Source of the DNA: Flagellimonas amoyensis
Lineage (GTDB): Bacteria > Bacteroidota > Bacteroidia > Flavobacteriales > Flavobacteriaceae
Assembly: GCF_003058265.1 (NCBI RefSeq)
Contig: NZ_QBUK01000008.1
Span: 1-64,000 of the forward strand
DNA length: 64,000 nucleotides
Direction of reading: 5' to 3'
Shown: in pieces, positions 27,523-36,427 of the stretch
How the letters are laid out: every line of letters begins with the position of its first letter
Position numbering within the stretch: position 1 is the stretch's first letter
Notes under the pieces: model-generated
The model's input: the letters and a program-made list of their open reading frames with translations, nothing else
Told to the model about the DNA's origin: nothing
The model's database searches: none
Made by a program: the position numbers and the translations under genes

Positions 27523-28782
27523 TTATTCTCCCATCGCAGCCGCAACGGCAGCAGAAAGTCGCTTGTAGGTACCGTTTTCCAGTCTTTCCCTAATGGATGA
27601 AAAAGCATCCAGGGTTTCAGCAATATCGTCCATGGTATGGGTAGCCGTAGGAATCAAACGCAATAGGATCAATCCTTTGGGAATTACCGGATACACCACA
27701 ATGGAACAGAAGATACCGTGGTTCTCGCGTAGGTCTTTGACCAAAGCCATGGCTTCTGGAATACTACCGTTCAAATAAACGGGAGTAACGCAGCTTGAAG
27801 TTGTTCCAAGGTCAAAACCACGCTCGCGAAGACCATTTTGCAATGCGTCCACGTTTTCCCAAAGTTTTGCCTTGAGTTCTGGCATGGTACGCAACATGTC
27901 CAACCTTTTCAATGCACCTTTCACGTAGACCATGGGCAAAGATTTGGCAAACATCTGCGAACGGAGGTTGTATTTCAAATACTCGATGATTTCTTTGTCT
28001 GCGGCAACGAAGGCCCCGATTCCGGCCATTGATTTGGCGAAAGTGGCCAAATAGACGTCAATACCGTCCTGCACACCTTGCTCCTCACCTGCTCCGGCAC
28101 CTGTTTTGCCCAATGTGCCAAAACCATGTGCATCATCTACCAAGAACCTGAACTTGAATTTTTTCTTCAGTTCCACGATCTCTTTGAGGATACCTTGTTC
28201 CCCCCGCATTCCAAAGACGCCTTCGGAAATGACCAAAATGCCACCACCGGTCTCATTGGCCATTTTAGTGGCACGTTCCAAATTCTTTTCAAGGCTTTCG
28301 GGATCGTTGTGCTTGAAGGTAAAGCGTTTTCCCATGTGTAGTCGCACCCCATCAATGATACAGGCGTGACAATCCACATCATATACAATAATATCGTCTT
28401 TGGATACCAATGCATCAATCACGGACATAAATCCTTGGTAACCAAAGTTCAGCAAATATGAAGCTTGTTTGTGTACAAATTCGGCTAGTTCCTTTTCCAA
28501 CTGCTCGTGGAAATCGGTGTGTCCGCTCATCATGCGGGCTCCCATAGGATAGGCAGCACCGTGCTCCATGGCCGCTTCCCCATCCACTTTTTTGATTTCC
28601 GGTCGATTGGCGAGACCCAGATAGTCATTGATACTCCACGTTATAACATCCTTTCCTTGAAATTTCATTCTGTTGGATATGGGTCCTTCCAATTTGGGGA
28701 ACACAAAATATCCTTCGGCCTGTGAGGCCCATTTTCCCAAGGGTCCTTTATTCTCAATGATTCTATCAAATAAATCTCTCAT
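27523..28782 (-). CDS. Alpha-oxoamine synthase, probable cysteate fatty-acyl transferase (capnine synthesis)
   Basis: 419 residues, PLP fold type I. SWSINDYLGL-type opening (ITWSINDYLGLANRP), PLP-stacking His139 in YDVDCHACIIDG, Asp in FLVDDAHGFGTLGKTGAG (~216) and the Schiff-base Lys250 in LATFAKSMAGIGAF. The family joins an amino acid and an acyl thioester with decarboxylation (serine palmitoyltransferase, KBL, BioF). In Flavobacterium johnsoniae an enzyme of this family, Fjoh_2419, was shown to be the cysteate-fatty-acyl transferase of capnine (sulfonolipid) synthesis. The neighbouring cysteine-synthase-like gene supports that role here; serine palmitoyltransferase or BioF remain alternatives. 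It has its own promoter with both boxes. Confidence 0.82.
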   Translation of the reverse strand: MRDLFDRIIENKGPLGKWASQAEGYFVFPKLEGPISNRMKFQGKDVITWSINDYLGLANRPEIKKVDGEAAMEHGAAYPMGARMMSGHTDFHEQLEKELAEFVHKQASYLLNFGYQGFMSVIDALVSKDDIIVYDVDCHACIIDGVRLHMGKRFTFKHNDPESLEKNLERATKMANETGGGILVISEGVFGMRGEQGILKEIVELKKKFKFRFLVDDAHGFGTLGKTGAGAGEEQGVQDGIDVYLATFAKSMAGIGAFVAADKEIIEYLKYNLRSQMFAKSLPMVYVKGALKRLDMLRTMPELKAKLWENVDALQNGLRERGFDLGTTSSCVTPVYLNGSIPEAMALVKDLRENHGIFCSIVVYPVIPKGLILLRLIPTATHTMDDIAETLDAFSSIRERLENGTYKRLSAAVAAAMGE

Positions 28783-28807
28783 CTACCTTTTAAATTTGAT
28801 TCAAGTG

Positions 28808-28839
28808 CAAAAGTATATATTTTTATGTAGCTCACACAA
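28808..28839 (-). promoter_or_regulatory. Full flavobacterial promoter of the cysteate-acyltransferase gene
   Basis: On the minus strand TTG (28837-28839), a 21-base spacer and TACTTTTG (28808-28815) match the TTG-N19-21-TAnnTTTG consensus. The -7 box lies 25 bases before the ATG. Confidence 0.7.
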
Positions 28840-28851
28840 CGAAATTTTTGT

Positions 28852-28883
28852 ACAAAAAAACGACAATGTTTTGCATTGCCGTT
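28852..28883 (-). terminator. Terminator of the cysteine-synthase-like gene
   Basis: On the minus strand AACGGCAATG, loop CAAAA, CATTGTCGTT and a run of Ts (one G-T wobble pair in the stem). It separates this gene from the acyltransferase gene downstream, so the two are separate transcription units despite standing in tandem. Confidence 0.75.
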
Positions 28884-28907
28884 TCTTCCAATTTCTATGT
28901 ATGCATT

Positions 28908-29948
28908 TTACTTAATGTATTCTATTTTCTCGGGTACTTCAGCATTTTGGATATCGAAAAACCCCTGGTTTTCCATCCAATCGTTGCTATACACTTTGCT
29001 CATGTACCTTGATCCATGGTCTGGGAATACCACCACGACATTGCTGTCCGCAGTAAATTCTCCCTCGGTGTCCAATTGGTAGAGTGCTTGCATGGCAGCC
29101 CCACTGGTGTAACCTGCAAAAATACCTTCGGTATGTGCCAATTTCCGCGCCATATGGGCACTTTCACCATCGGTTACCTTGATATAGCGGTCTATACTGT
29201 TGAAATCCGTGGCCGTGGGGATAAGGTTTTTGCCCAAGCCCTCGATGCGGTACGGATATACCTCATTGTGATCGAACTCACCGGTTTCGTGGTATTTTTT
29301 CAAAACGGAGCCGTAAGCATCCACTCCCAAAACTTTCACGTTTGGATTCTGCTCCTTCAAATAGCGGGCAATCCCTGAAATGGTTCCCCCTGTTCCACTA
29401 CAGGCCACCAAATGGGTGATCTGTCCATTGGTCTGTTCCCAAATTTCGGGGCCGGTACTCTTGTAATGGGCCTCGATGTTCAGTTCGTTGAAATATTGGT
29501 TGATGTAGATGGAATTCGGTGTTTCGCTGTGCAATGTCTTGGCCACTTCGTAGTAAGATCGTGGGTCGTCCGCACTCACGTGGGCCGGACATACATATAC
29601 CTTGGCGCCCATGGAGCGAAGCATGTCAATTTTGTCCGGTGAGGATTTTGAACTTACGGCCAAGATGCACTTGTAACCTTTTATAATGCTCACCATGGCC
29701 AGACTGAAGCCTGTATTTCCCGATGTGGTCTCAATAATGGTGCTGCCCGGTTTCAAAAGACCTTGACGTTCCGCTTCTTCAATGATATGGACTGCAATTC
29801 TGTCCTTTGAGGAATGCCCTGGGTTGAAGGATTCCAACTTGGCGTAGAAGTTTCCGGTAAGGGGGGCCGCTATTCTGTTTAGCTTAACTAAGGGGGTACT
29901 TCCAATTAAGTCTAGGATACTGCTGTGCGCATTTATCTGTTTCTTCAT
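28908..29948 (-). CDS. PLP-dependent cysteine-synthase-fold enzyme, candidate cysteate synthase
   Basis: 346 residues, PLP fold type II. Schiff-base Lys48 in [13 protein letters not shown], substrate loop [20 protein letters not shown] and phosphate loop [16 protein letters not shown] match O-acetylserine sulfhydrylase and cystathionine beta-synthase relatives. The C-terminal region ([26 protein letters not shown]) is typical. No CBS regulatory domain. Canonical reaction: replacement of the beta-substituent of an activated serine by sulfide; sulfite as nucleophile would give cysteate. Its tandem place just upstream of the probable cysteate-acyltransferase supports the second use, although plain cysteine synthase cannot be excluded. 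It ends at its own terminator. Confidence 0.8.
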   Translation of the reverse strand: MKKQINAHSSILDLIGSTPLVKLNRIAAPLTGNFYAKLESFNPGHSSKDRIAVHIIEEAERQGLLKPGSTIIETTSGNTGFSLAMVSIIKGYKCILAVSSKSSPDKIDMLRSMGAKVYVCPAHVSADDPRSYYEVAKTLHSETPNSIYINQYFNELNIEAHYKSTGPEIWEQTNGQITHLVACSGTGGTISGIARYLKEQNPNVKVLGVDAYGSVLKKYHETGEFDHNEVYPYRIEGLGKNLIPTATDFNSIDRYIKVTDGESAHMARKLAHTEGIFAGYTSGAAMQALYQLDTEGEFTADSNVVVVFPDHGSRYMSKVYSNDWMENQGFFDIQNAEVPEKIEYIK

Positions 29949-30001
29949 AACTGGTATTAGGTAAGGACCAAATCCTCAAAATAGTGGGGACATGATCCAT
30001 G

Positions 30002-30009
30002 CAAAAGTA
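30002..30009 (-). promoter_or_regulatory. -7 promoter box of the cysteine-synthase-like gene
   Basis: Reads TACTTTTG on the minus strand, 53 bases before the ATG and a few bases past the end of the neighbouring peptidase gene. No -33 TTG. Confidence 0.45.
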
Positions 30010-30014
30010 ACATT

Positions 30015-32159
30015 TTATTTTAAATGGGCCTTTCCTTCCAAATCTAAAATGAAAGCATATTCCTTCGCCGTCTCCTTCAATGCCTCAAAACGCCCAGAGG
30101 CGCCACCATGTCCGGCATCCATGTTGGTGTCCAGAAACAGTAGGTTGTCGTCCGTTTTGTATTCCCTCAGTTTGGCCACCCATTTGGCCGGCTCCCAGTA
30201 CTGTACCTGGGAATCGTGCAATCCGGTGGATACATACATGTTGGGGTAGGCTTTCCGCTCCACATTATCGTAAGGGGAATAGGATTTGATGTAATCGTAA
30301 TACGCTTTATCATTCGGGTTGCCCCATTCATCATACTCCCCTGTCGTAAGCGGAATGGTATCGTCCAGCATTGTCGTGATCACATCCACGAAAGGTACTG
30401 CTGCAATCACTCCCCTGTACAGTTCTGGCTCCATATTGATGATGGCTCCCATCAGCAATCCTCCTGCAGAACCTCCCATGGCATAGAGGTGTGCCGTACT
30501 GGTATATTTTTGTTCTACAAGGAATTTGGAAACGTCGATAAAATCGGTAAATGTATTTTTCTTGGTCAAAAGCTTACCGTCTTCATACCAGGGTCTTCCC
30601 AAATATTCCCCACCACGGATGTGCGCTATGGCATAGATGAACCCCCTATCCAACAAACTCAACCTGACCGATGAAAAATAAGGGTCAATAGTGGCCCCAT
30701 ATGACCCATAACCGTATTGTAGCAAGGGACTGGTGCCGTCCAAGGGCGTATCTTTGTGGTACACCAAGGAAATGGGCACTTTCACCCCATCGCGGGCGGT
30801 GGCCCAAAGCCTTTCGGTTTTGTAATTGTTCTTATCGAACTTGCCGCCGAGTACTTCCTGTTCCTTCAAGACTTTTTTGGTCTTGGTCTCCATATTGAAG
30901 TCAATAATGGCGTAAGGCGAACCCATTTCATTGTAGTAATACCGGAGTTCCTTGGTATCAAAATCCAAATTTACCGAAGGCCCGGCCACATAGGTTTCAC
31001 TATCAAAGGGCAAGTAATAGCTGTCCGAACCGTCCCAGCGGGATATTTTCATCTGGTTCAATCCATTTTCGCGTTCGGAAAGCACATAATAATCCTTGAA
31101 AATTTCCACATCTTCCAGCAACACCTCTTCCCGATGTGGTATAAATTCTTTCCAATTGTCCGATGAAGTATGGTTCTCATCGGCAACCATCAACTTAAAA
31201 TTGGTGGCTTTGTCCTTGTTGGTCAGCACATAAAAGTTTCCATCGTAATGGGAAATGGAATACTCTACCCCTTTCTCGCGTGGGGAAAATATCTTGAATT
31301 CACCGTTGGGGTCATTGGCGTCCAAGAAACGGTACTCTGAAGTAAGTGTACTGGTGGAACCTATCACAATGAACTTTCTGGACTTGGTCTTATAGACAAA
31401 TGTGTTATAGGTGGAATCCTTCTCATGGAAAACCAGCTCATCCTCTGCGGACGGTTTGCCCAAAACGTGCTTAAAAATCTTATCGGAACGTAGGGTGACC
31501 GGGTCCTTCTTCGTGTAGAACAAGGTTTTTCCATCATTGGCCCAAACGGAACTTCCCGTGGTATTTTCTATGATGTCCGGATAGATTTCCCCAGTTTGGA
31601 GGTCCTTCACCTGAATGTTGTACTGCCTTCTGGATACCGTATCGGTGGCAAAGGCGGCCAGTGTGTTGTCCGGGCTAATGGAAACGCCCCTTAGGTTGAA
31701 ATATTCAAACCCTTCGGCCATCTGGTTACAGTCGAACATGAGTTCCTCCTCTGCTTCCAAACTTTCCTTCTTTCGGGTATGGATGGGGTACTCCTTGCCT
31801 TCTTCATAACGGGTGATGTACCAATACCCATCCAGTTTATAGGGCACGGAAGAATCGTCTTCCTTGATGCGCCCCTTCATTTCCTTAAAAAGATCTTCTT
31901 GGAACTTGACCGTGTGGGCCGTCATTTTTTGGTAGTACTCGTTCTCGGCGTTCAAATAGTCAAGGACTTGCTGGTCCTCCCTATTGTTCATCCAATAATA
32001 ATCGTCTATCCGCACATCCCCATGCTTTTCCAACTTTGTTGGATGTTTGGGCGCCACTGGTGGAACTATGTTCATCGATTCTTCTTTACTGTTTTTGCAA
32101 GAGCATGCAAAAGTAAGGCATAAAACTAGAATACAAATTCTTGAAATGGAATGGATCAT
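30015..32159 (-). CDS. S9 prolyl-oligopeptidase family lipoprotein (oligopeptidase B-like)
   Basis: 714 residues. Signal peptide with lipobox cysteines (ISRICILVLCLTFACSC), so probably a periplasmic or outer-membrane lipoprotein. The N-terminal propeller runs to ~420 and the alpha/beta-hydrolase domain follows: YGYGSYGATIDPYFSS, nucleophile Ser in AMGGSAGGLLMGAIINM, and the catalytic His near the end in MDAGHGGASGRFEAL. IPLVYHKD and RGGEYLGRPWYEDGKLL match oligopeptidase B, which cleaves after basic residues. The frame is open 36 codons further upstream, but the Met at 32,159 is preceded by a TAnnTTTG box at 32,194-32,201, and starting there gives a clean signal peptide. Confidence 0.92.
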   Translation of the reverse strand: MIHSISRICILVLCLTFACSCKNSKEESMNIVPPVAPKHPTKLEKHGDVRIDDYYWMNNREDQQVLDYLNAENEYYQKMTAHTVKFQEDLFKEMKGRIKEDDSSVPYKLDGYWYITRYEEGKEYPIHTRKKESLEAEEELMFDCNQMAEGFEYFNLRGVSISPDNTLAAFATDTVSRRQYNIQVKDLQTGEIYPDIIENTTGSSVWANDGKTLFYTKKDPVTLRSDKIFKHVLGKPSAEDELVFHEKDSTYNTFVYKTKSRKFIVIGSTSTLTSEYRFLDANDPNGEFKIFSPREKGVEYSISHYDGNFYVLTNKDKATNFKLMVADENHTSSDNWKEFIPHREEVLLEDVEIFKDYYVLSERENGLNQMKISRWDGSDSYYLPFDSETYVAGPSVNLDFDTKELRYYYNEMGSPYAIIDFNMETKTKKVLKEQEVLGGKFDKNNYKTERLWATARDGVKVPISLVYHKDTPLDGTSPLLQYGYGSYGATIDPYFSSVRLSLLDRGFIYAIAHIRGGEYLGRPWYEDGKLLTKKNTFTDFIDVSKFLVEQKYTSTAHLYAMGGSAGGLLMGAIINMEPELYRGVIAAVPFVDVITTMLDDTIPLTTGEYDEWGNPNDKAYYDYIKSYSPYDNVERKAYPNMYVSTGLHDSQVQYWEPAKWVAKLREYKTDDNLLFLDTNMDAGHGGASGRFEALKETAKEYAFILDLEGKAHLK

Positions 32160-32193
32160 CCGTTTTGATTTTTCCCAATTTACTACTTTTGTC

Positions 32194-32201
32194 CAAACGT
32201 A
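32194..32201 (-). promoter_or_regulatory. -7 promoter box of the S9 peptidase
   Basis: Reads TACGTTTG on the minus strand, 34 bases before the ATG at 32,159. It supports that start over the longer reading frame. Confidence 0.5.
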
Positions 32202-32240
32202 CAGCATATTTAATTGTTTGCCTTTATGGACTTTTGTCTT

Positions 32241-32294
32241 CCTGAGCGCAGTCGAAGGATTTGACAAAACGTCTCGACTGCGCTCGACGTGACA
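32241..32294. repeat. Dispersed repeat with TCGA-type stem
   Basis: CCTGAGCGCAGTCGAAGG followed by CGTCTCGACTGCGCTCGACG: GCGCAGTCGA and TCGACTGCGC form a perfect inverted repeat. Related wording is at 4303-4361, 1660-1680 and 32,750-32,786. Confidence 0.65.
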
Positions 32295-32351
32295 ATTCAG
32301 ATATAAATATTATATGTTGACACTTAGTCTATAATCATAAAATTTGAACCT

Positions 32352-32678
32352 ATGTTTGGAGATTTGATGGGAATGATGGGGAAACTGAAAGAAACCCAAA
32401 AGAAAGTAGAAGCCACCAAGGAACGGTTGAACACCGTGATGATCGATGAGCAATCATCGGACGGAGCATTGAAAGTGACCCTCACGGCCAATCGGCAGAT
32501 CAAATCGATTTCCATTGACGATTCCCTGCTTGCGGACAAGGAGCAATTGGAGGACTATCTGATACTCACCCTGAACAAGGCCATTGAAAAGGCGACCAAG
32601 GTAAACGAGACCGAATTGGCGGCCGTGGCCAAGGAAGGCATGCCCAATATCCCGGGGATGGATGCTTTTATGAAGTAG
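32352..32678 (+). CDS. ybaB: YbaB/EbfC nucleoid-associated protein
   Basis: 108 residues. Opens with [20 protein letters not shown] and has the conserved [19 protein letters not shown] and [18 protein letters not shown]. Normal length for the family, a small dimeric DNA-binding protein. It is read alone; in many bacteria it accompanies recR or dnaX, but those genes are absent here. Promoter-like TTG and TAAAATTTG elements lie in the 40 bases upstream but the match is imperfect. Confidence 0.92.
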   Translation: MFGDLMGMMGKLKETQKKVEATKERLNTVMIDEQSSDGALKVTLTANRQIKSISIDDSLLADKEQLEDYLILTLNKAIEKATKVNETELAAVAKEGMPNIPGMDAFMK

Positions 32679-32681
32679 CCA

Positions 32682-32787
32682 CACCCCTAAAGTCCCCTGC
32701 CTGCGGCAGGCAGGCCTCAAGGGGACATTTTAAATTTGTCAAGTTGAATGTCTAGTCGAGAGCTTCTCGACCCAATCGAAGTGACAA
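32682..32787. repeat. Dispersed repeat block between ybaB and ltaE
   Basis: CACCCCTAAAGTCCCCTGCC, then TGCGGCAGGCAGGC and CAAGGGGACA, then AGTCGAGAGCTTCTCGAC. The CCCCTAAAGTCCCCT and AGGGGACA words are those of the inverted-repeat arms at 1347 and 5002, here wrapped around a CTGCC/GGCAG hairpin like that at 4315. It ends in a TCGAGAGCTTCTCGA palindrome. Confidence 0.7.
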
Positions 32788-33813
32788 CTATCCTATACTT
32801 TTCAGGACTTTCAAAAAATGCAGGTGCATCTCATCGGTATAGTCCAAATGGGTCACAATGCGCAGTTTTCCCTGTCCCATACCAATAATGGAAACTTGGT
32901 TTTCTGCCAATTGGTCCAGAAATCGTTTGGAGGTCATTTTGGACTCATCAATTTCAAAAATGATGATATTGGTCTCTATGGGCTCCACTTTTTTGATAAA
33001 GTCCAGCCCGGAAAGGATTTTTCCAATTTCCGCTGCTTTGTTGTGGTCATCGGCCAGTCGTTCAATATGATGATCCATGGCATAAATGCCGGCCGCGGCC
33101 AAAAATCCAGATTGGCGCATACCTCCACCAAATACCTTTCGGATGCGCAGCGCCTTGTCAATATGTTCCCTTGACCCTACCAAAACAGAACCTACGGGGC
33201 ATCCCATGCCCTTGCTCAAACAGACGCTTATGGTATCAAAAAGGGTTCCGTAATCTTTTGGATCTTCTCCATTTTTCACCAAGGCATTCCACAATCGGGC
33301 TCCGTCCAAATGGTATTTTAGATGATGGTCGTCACAGACTTTCCTTATTTTTTGGAGCTCCCCAAAATCCCAGCAGGCCCCTCCCCCTTTGTTCGTGGTG
33401 TTTTCGATACAGACCAATGTGGTCAATGGGCTGTGGTAAAAATCAGGGGGATTGATGGATTCCTCCACCTGCTTGGCGGTCATCATGCCCCTATTGCCAT
33501 CCACCAACCTACAGGAAACACCGCTATTGAAGCTCACCCCGCCACCTTCATAATTATAGATGTGCGCATATTTATCGCAGATCAACTGATCTCCGGGCTG
33601 TGTGTGTATCTTGATGGCCGTTTGGTTGGTCATGGTACCGCTAGGAAAAAATAGCGCGGCTTCCATTCCAAAATAGTCGGCCACTTTGGCTTCCAGTTCA
33701 TTTACGGTGGGGTCGTTCTTAAAAACATCGTCACCAACTTTAGCGTTCATCATGGCCTCCAACATGGCCGAAGTGGGCCTAGTGACTGTATCACTGATCA
33801 AATTTATCTCCAT
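32788..33813 (-). CDS. ltaE: Low-specificity L-threonine aldolase
   Basis: 341 residues, PLP fold type I. LISDTVTRPTSAMLEAM, YFGMEAALFFPSGTMTNQ, the PLP-holding HLDGARLWNA and the Schiff-base Lys201 in SVCLSKGMGCPVGSVLVG match LtaE; the length is normal. Reaction: threonine (or allo-threonine) to glycine and acetaldehyde. The gene lies 16 bases behind the metalloprotease stop and reads in the same direction, so it is probably co-transcribed with it; I see no functional link. Confidence 0.93.
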   Translation of the reverse strand: MEINLISDTVTRPTSAMLEAMMNAKVGDDVFKNDPTVNELEAKVADYFGMEAALFFPSGTMTNQTAIKIHTQPGDQLICDKYAHIYNYEGGGVSFNSGVSCRLVDGNRGMMTAKQVEESINPPDFYHSPLTTLVCIENTTNKGGGACWDFGELQKIRKVCDDHHLKYHLDGARLWNALVKNGEDPKDYGTLFDTISVCLSKGMGCPVGSVLVGSREHIDKALRIRKVFGGGMRQSGFLAAAGIYAMDHHIERLADDHNKAAEIGKILSGLDFIKKVEPIETNIIIFEIDESKMTSKRFLDQLAENQVSIIGMGQGKLRIVTHLDYTDEMHLHFLKVLKSIG

Positions 33814-33829
33814 ATACTAAATCATCGTG

Positions 33830-36232
33830 CTAGTCCATACAATCCATTCCGATGGGTGAGCCATCGGGAATATCTGGGACCGGAATCAGTTTGAACTCCG
33901 AAGGTTCTTCCATAAAATTGTCGATGCGCTTCACCATTTCTGCGGAAATCGCACTCTTCCCATTGCCCAGCAACTGGGTCTTCAAACTTTTAAGGGTTTC
34001 ATTGGCCATGGCATTCACTTGCGGATGTACGTCATTGTGTGCGGCCAAGTTCATGATATGGTAGAGCACCCTAAAATTGATGGTGTTCTGTACTTCTTCC
34101 TCGTAGGCATCCCTGTGGGAAAGATCAAAAGTATTTTTGATGGTCTCCTCCAACACTTCCTGAAGGCCCAATTGGTTTTTGTCCAAACTTTTCTGTTGGA
34201 TCAATCGGGAAGCGCGTTCTGGGTGCAACAATAATCCCAAGGTCATATCAGCAGCCGTTTCGGCCACAGAAAGGGCATCAAAACTCACTCCGGTCCTCCC
34301 TTTGAAGGATTCCCTGGATCGGGAAAAACCAATGGCCCGTGGCGGGAAAAGATCCAGTTTGTCCTTAGGTATGGCAATGACCTTGGCGTCCAATGTTTTC
34401 AGTATGGATTCCAATGCTTTTTCCTGAACGGCTTCGTTCACGGGTTTAACAGGGGTCTGCCCGTCCCCTTTAACCGCATAATTGTAATCCAGACCTCCTA
34501 TTATCTTCGACACGGCCTCTGTCTGGTACCTATGGAAAAAATATACGGGCACAAAAACATCTTCCAAAGTGGAATAGGCCTCTCCTGTTCTGATATTGTC
34601 AACGGAAAATTGGGCGATGGCCTTTTCCCTGATCTTCAACATGCTTTCCAATTCTTGACTGGGACTCTTCCCATTGTCCCACAAATGGGCGAGCAAATGG
34701 GCTCCGCCTGTTGCGCGGGCATCTTGGTCCGAAATATAACGCAGCCCATCGTCCTGGGCCTTTTTCAAGATACCGTTCAGGGCATCCCGTTCGTTGGTTC
34801 CCGAAGGGAAATCGGTATAGGAATAGGCCACGATCACCTTATCCCATTCCCCAATGCCCGTGTCATAGGCATTGGCAAAACTGATGGTATTACCGTTCAA
34901 TTCAAATTGTGGGTGCGGATAGTCCATGACAGAAGCCCTGTTGTTCGGGCTTGCAGCAAAGTTGTGGGCAAAACCCAGGGTGTGCCCGATTTCGTGGGCG
35001 GACAATTGGCGGATACGGGCCAAGGCAAGGTCCAACATCGGCTGGTAATTATCGTCCCGCTCCGCAAAAGGTTTGTTCATGAGCGCTTGGGCAATCATAA
35101 AGTCCTGACGGATTCGCAAACTTCCCAAACTCACATGGCCTTTGATGATCTCCCCTGTTCGCGGGTCGATGACACTGGCGCCGTAGCTCCATCCCCTCGT
35201 GGAACGGTGCACCCATTGGATCACATTATAACGGACATCCATGGGGTCTGCGTCATCTGGAAGGATCTTCACTTGGAACGCATCCTTGTACCCGATGGCC
35301 TCGAAGGCCTGGTTCCACCATTTTCCGCCTTCCAACAGAGCGGAACGGATAGGTTCGGGGGTGCCATTGTCCAAATAATAAATGATGGGCTCCACCGCTT
35401 CACTGACCGATGCAGATGGATTTTTCTTCTGTAACCGATGTCTACGCACAAACTGTTTCAGGATTGGTTCCTGAACAGGTGTGGCATAATCATAGTAGGA
35501 AAAAGGGAATGATCCACTACGGGGGTCAAAGGCCCTTTTTTTGTATTTATTGTCCGGCAATTGTACCAAGGAATGATGCTGGGCCACGGTCACCAAACTG
35601 GGGTCCGGGGTCACCGATCGGATCCATGCCCCTTCGGGAGTGCCCTTGAACGTCAAGGTCACATCAAACTCCACATTCTTAGGAAATGCTTTGGTACGGT
35701 CAAAGGCCAAGGCACTTTTGCTCGCATCCAAACTATAGGTACCCTGCTTGCTCCTTTTCAGCCTATTGGAAACGCCGTGCGCATCACGCATCAAGAAGTC
35801 GGTAAAATCGATAAGGTAACTCCCTTTGGACTGTTCTTCTATCTTGAATCCGTGCAGGACCGACTTGGCAAAGGCCTGCTCCACTGATTTTTTTTCGAGT
35901 TCGTTATCTGTGATGGCCCTAAAAGTCTGGTTGGGCTGCACCAAGAGCAACTTGTTCCCTGCCTTTTTGAAGAAAACGACCTGCTCGTTCCCCAGTTGGC
36001 CTCTATCCAAACCAATATCATTGCTCCCAATACCACTGCTCAGGGAATAGACATACAAAAATTCTTTGTCCAGGTCATCCACTTGCAGGTAGATCTTATC
36101 CGATCCGTCATCATAATAAAAATTGAAATAACCGCTGAATTTTTGAAAATCCTTGGTCTTTTCAAAAGTTTGGGCCATCATGGCCGATCCCATTAAAAGG
36201 AATGCCGCAGCAAGGTTGATGGTGTTCTTCAT
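33830..36232 (-). CDS. Zinc-dependent metalloprotease (DUF5117/DUF4953 type)
   Basis: 800 residues. Signal peptide (NLAAAFLLMGSAMMAQ), then a large N-terminal domain (DDGSDKIYLQVDDLDKEFLY, NFRAI...) and the zinc site HEIGHTLGFAHN at about residue 420, with ASPNNRASVMDYPHP downstream as the Met-turn. The C-terminal part (FHRYQTEAVSKIIGGLDYNY) is typical of this large bacteroidetal family of secreted zincins. Substrate unknown. Start: ATG at 36,232 gives a standard signal peptide; the frame is open 13 codons further. Shares an operon with ltaE and is divergent from the ATP-grasp operon. Confidence 0.88.
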   Translation of the reverse strand: MKNTINLAAAFLLMGSAMMAQTFEKTKDFQKFSGYFNFYYDDGSDKIYLQVDDLDKEFLYVYSLSSGIGSNDIGLDRGQLGNEQVVFFKKAGNKLLLVQPNQTFRAITDNELEKKSVEQAFAKSVLHGFKIEEQSKGSYLIDFTDFLMRDAHGVSNRLKRSKQGTYSLDASKSALAFDRTKAFPKNVEFDVTLTFKGTPEGAWIRSVTPDPSLVTVAQHHSLVQLPDNKYKKRAFDPRSGSFPFSYYDYATPVQEPILKQFVRRHRLQKKNPSASVSEAVEPIIYYLDNGTPEPIRSALLEGGKWWNQAFEAIGYKDAFQVKILPDDADPMDVRYNVIQWVHRSTRGWSYGASVIDPRTGEIIKGHVSLGSLRIRQDFMIAQALMNKPFAERDDNYQPMLDLALARIRQLSAHEIGHTLGFAHNFAASPNNRASVMDYPHPQFELNGNTISFANAYDTGIGEWDKVIVAYSYTDFPSGTNERDALNGILKKAQDDGLRYISDQDARATGGAHLLAHLWDNGKSPSQELESMLKIREKAIAQFSVDNIRTGEAYSTLEDVFVPVYFFHRYQTEAVSKIIGGLDYNYAVKGDGQTPVKPVNEAVQEKALESILKTLDAKVIAIPKDKLDLFPPRAIGFSRSRESFKGRTGVSFDALSVAETAADMTLGLLLHPERASRLIQQKSLDKNQLGLQEVLEETIKNTFDLSHRDAYEEEVQNTINFRVLYHIMNLAAHNDVHPQVNAMANETLKSLKTQLLGNGKSAISAEMVKRIDNFMEEPSEFKLIPVPDIPDGSPIGMDCMD

Positions 36233-36334
36233 AGTTTGGTTTGAAATAGACCTTAAAAGTAGGGAAATCATTTTAAAAAAATCTGTCCAAGATCGGAGTT
36301 GGTCACTATGTTCAATTTAGTAAAAATAGAGGCC

Positions 36335-36342
36335 TATTTTTG
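36335..36342 (+). promoter_or_regulatory. -7 promoter box of the ATP-grasp operon
   Basis: Reads TATTTTTG, perfect TAnnTTTG, 85 bases before the ATG of the first gene. No clear -33 TTG. Confidence 0.4.
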
Positions 36343-36427
36343 CTTGTTTCCTTTTTTTGAAGCTCCTTTTTTATGTAATGTTCATGGCATAAGAAGCTGA
36401 AAATCCATATTTTACTAAAAAAAGAAT

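Noticed and set aside
34532..35434. 300-codon plus-strand frame inside the metalloprotease gene
   Set aside because: Shadow of the minus-strand frame, which carries the HEIGH zinc site and signal peptide.
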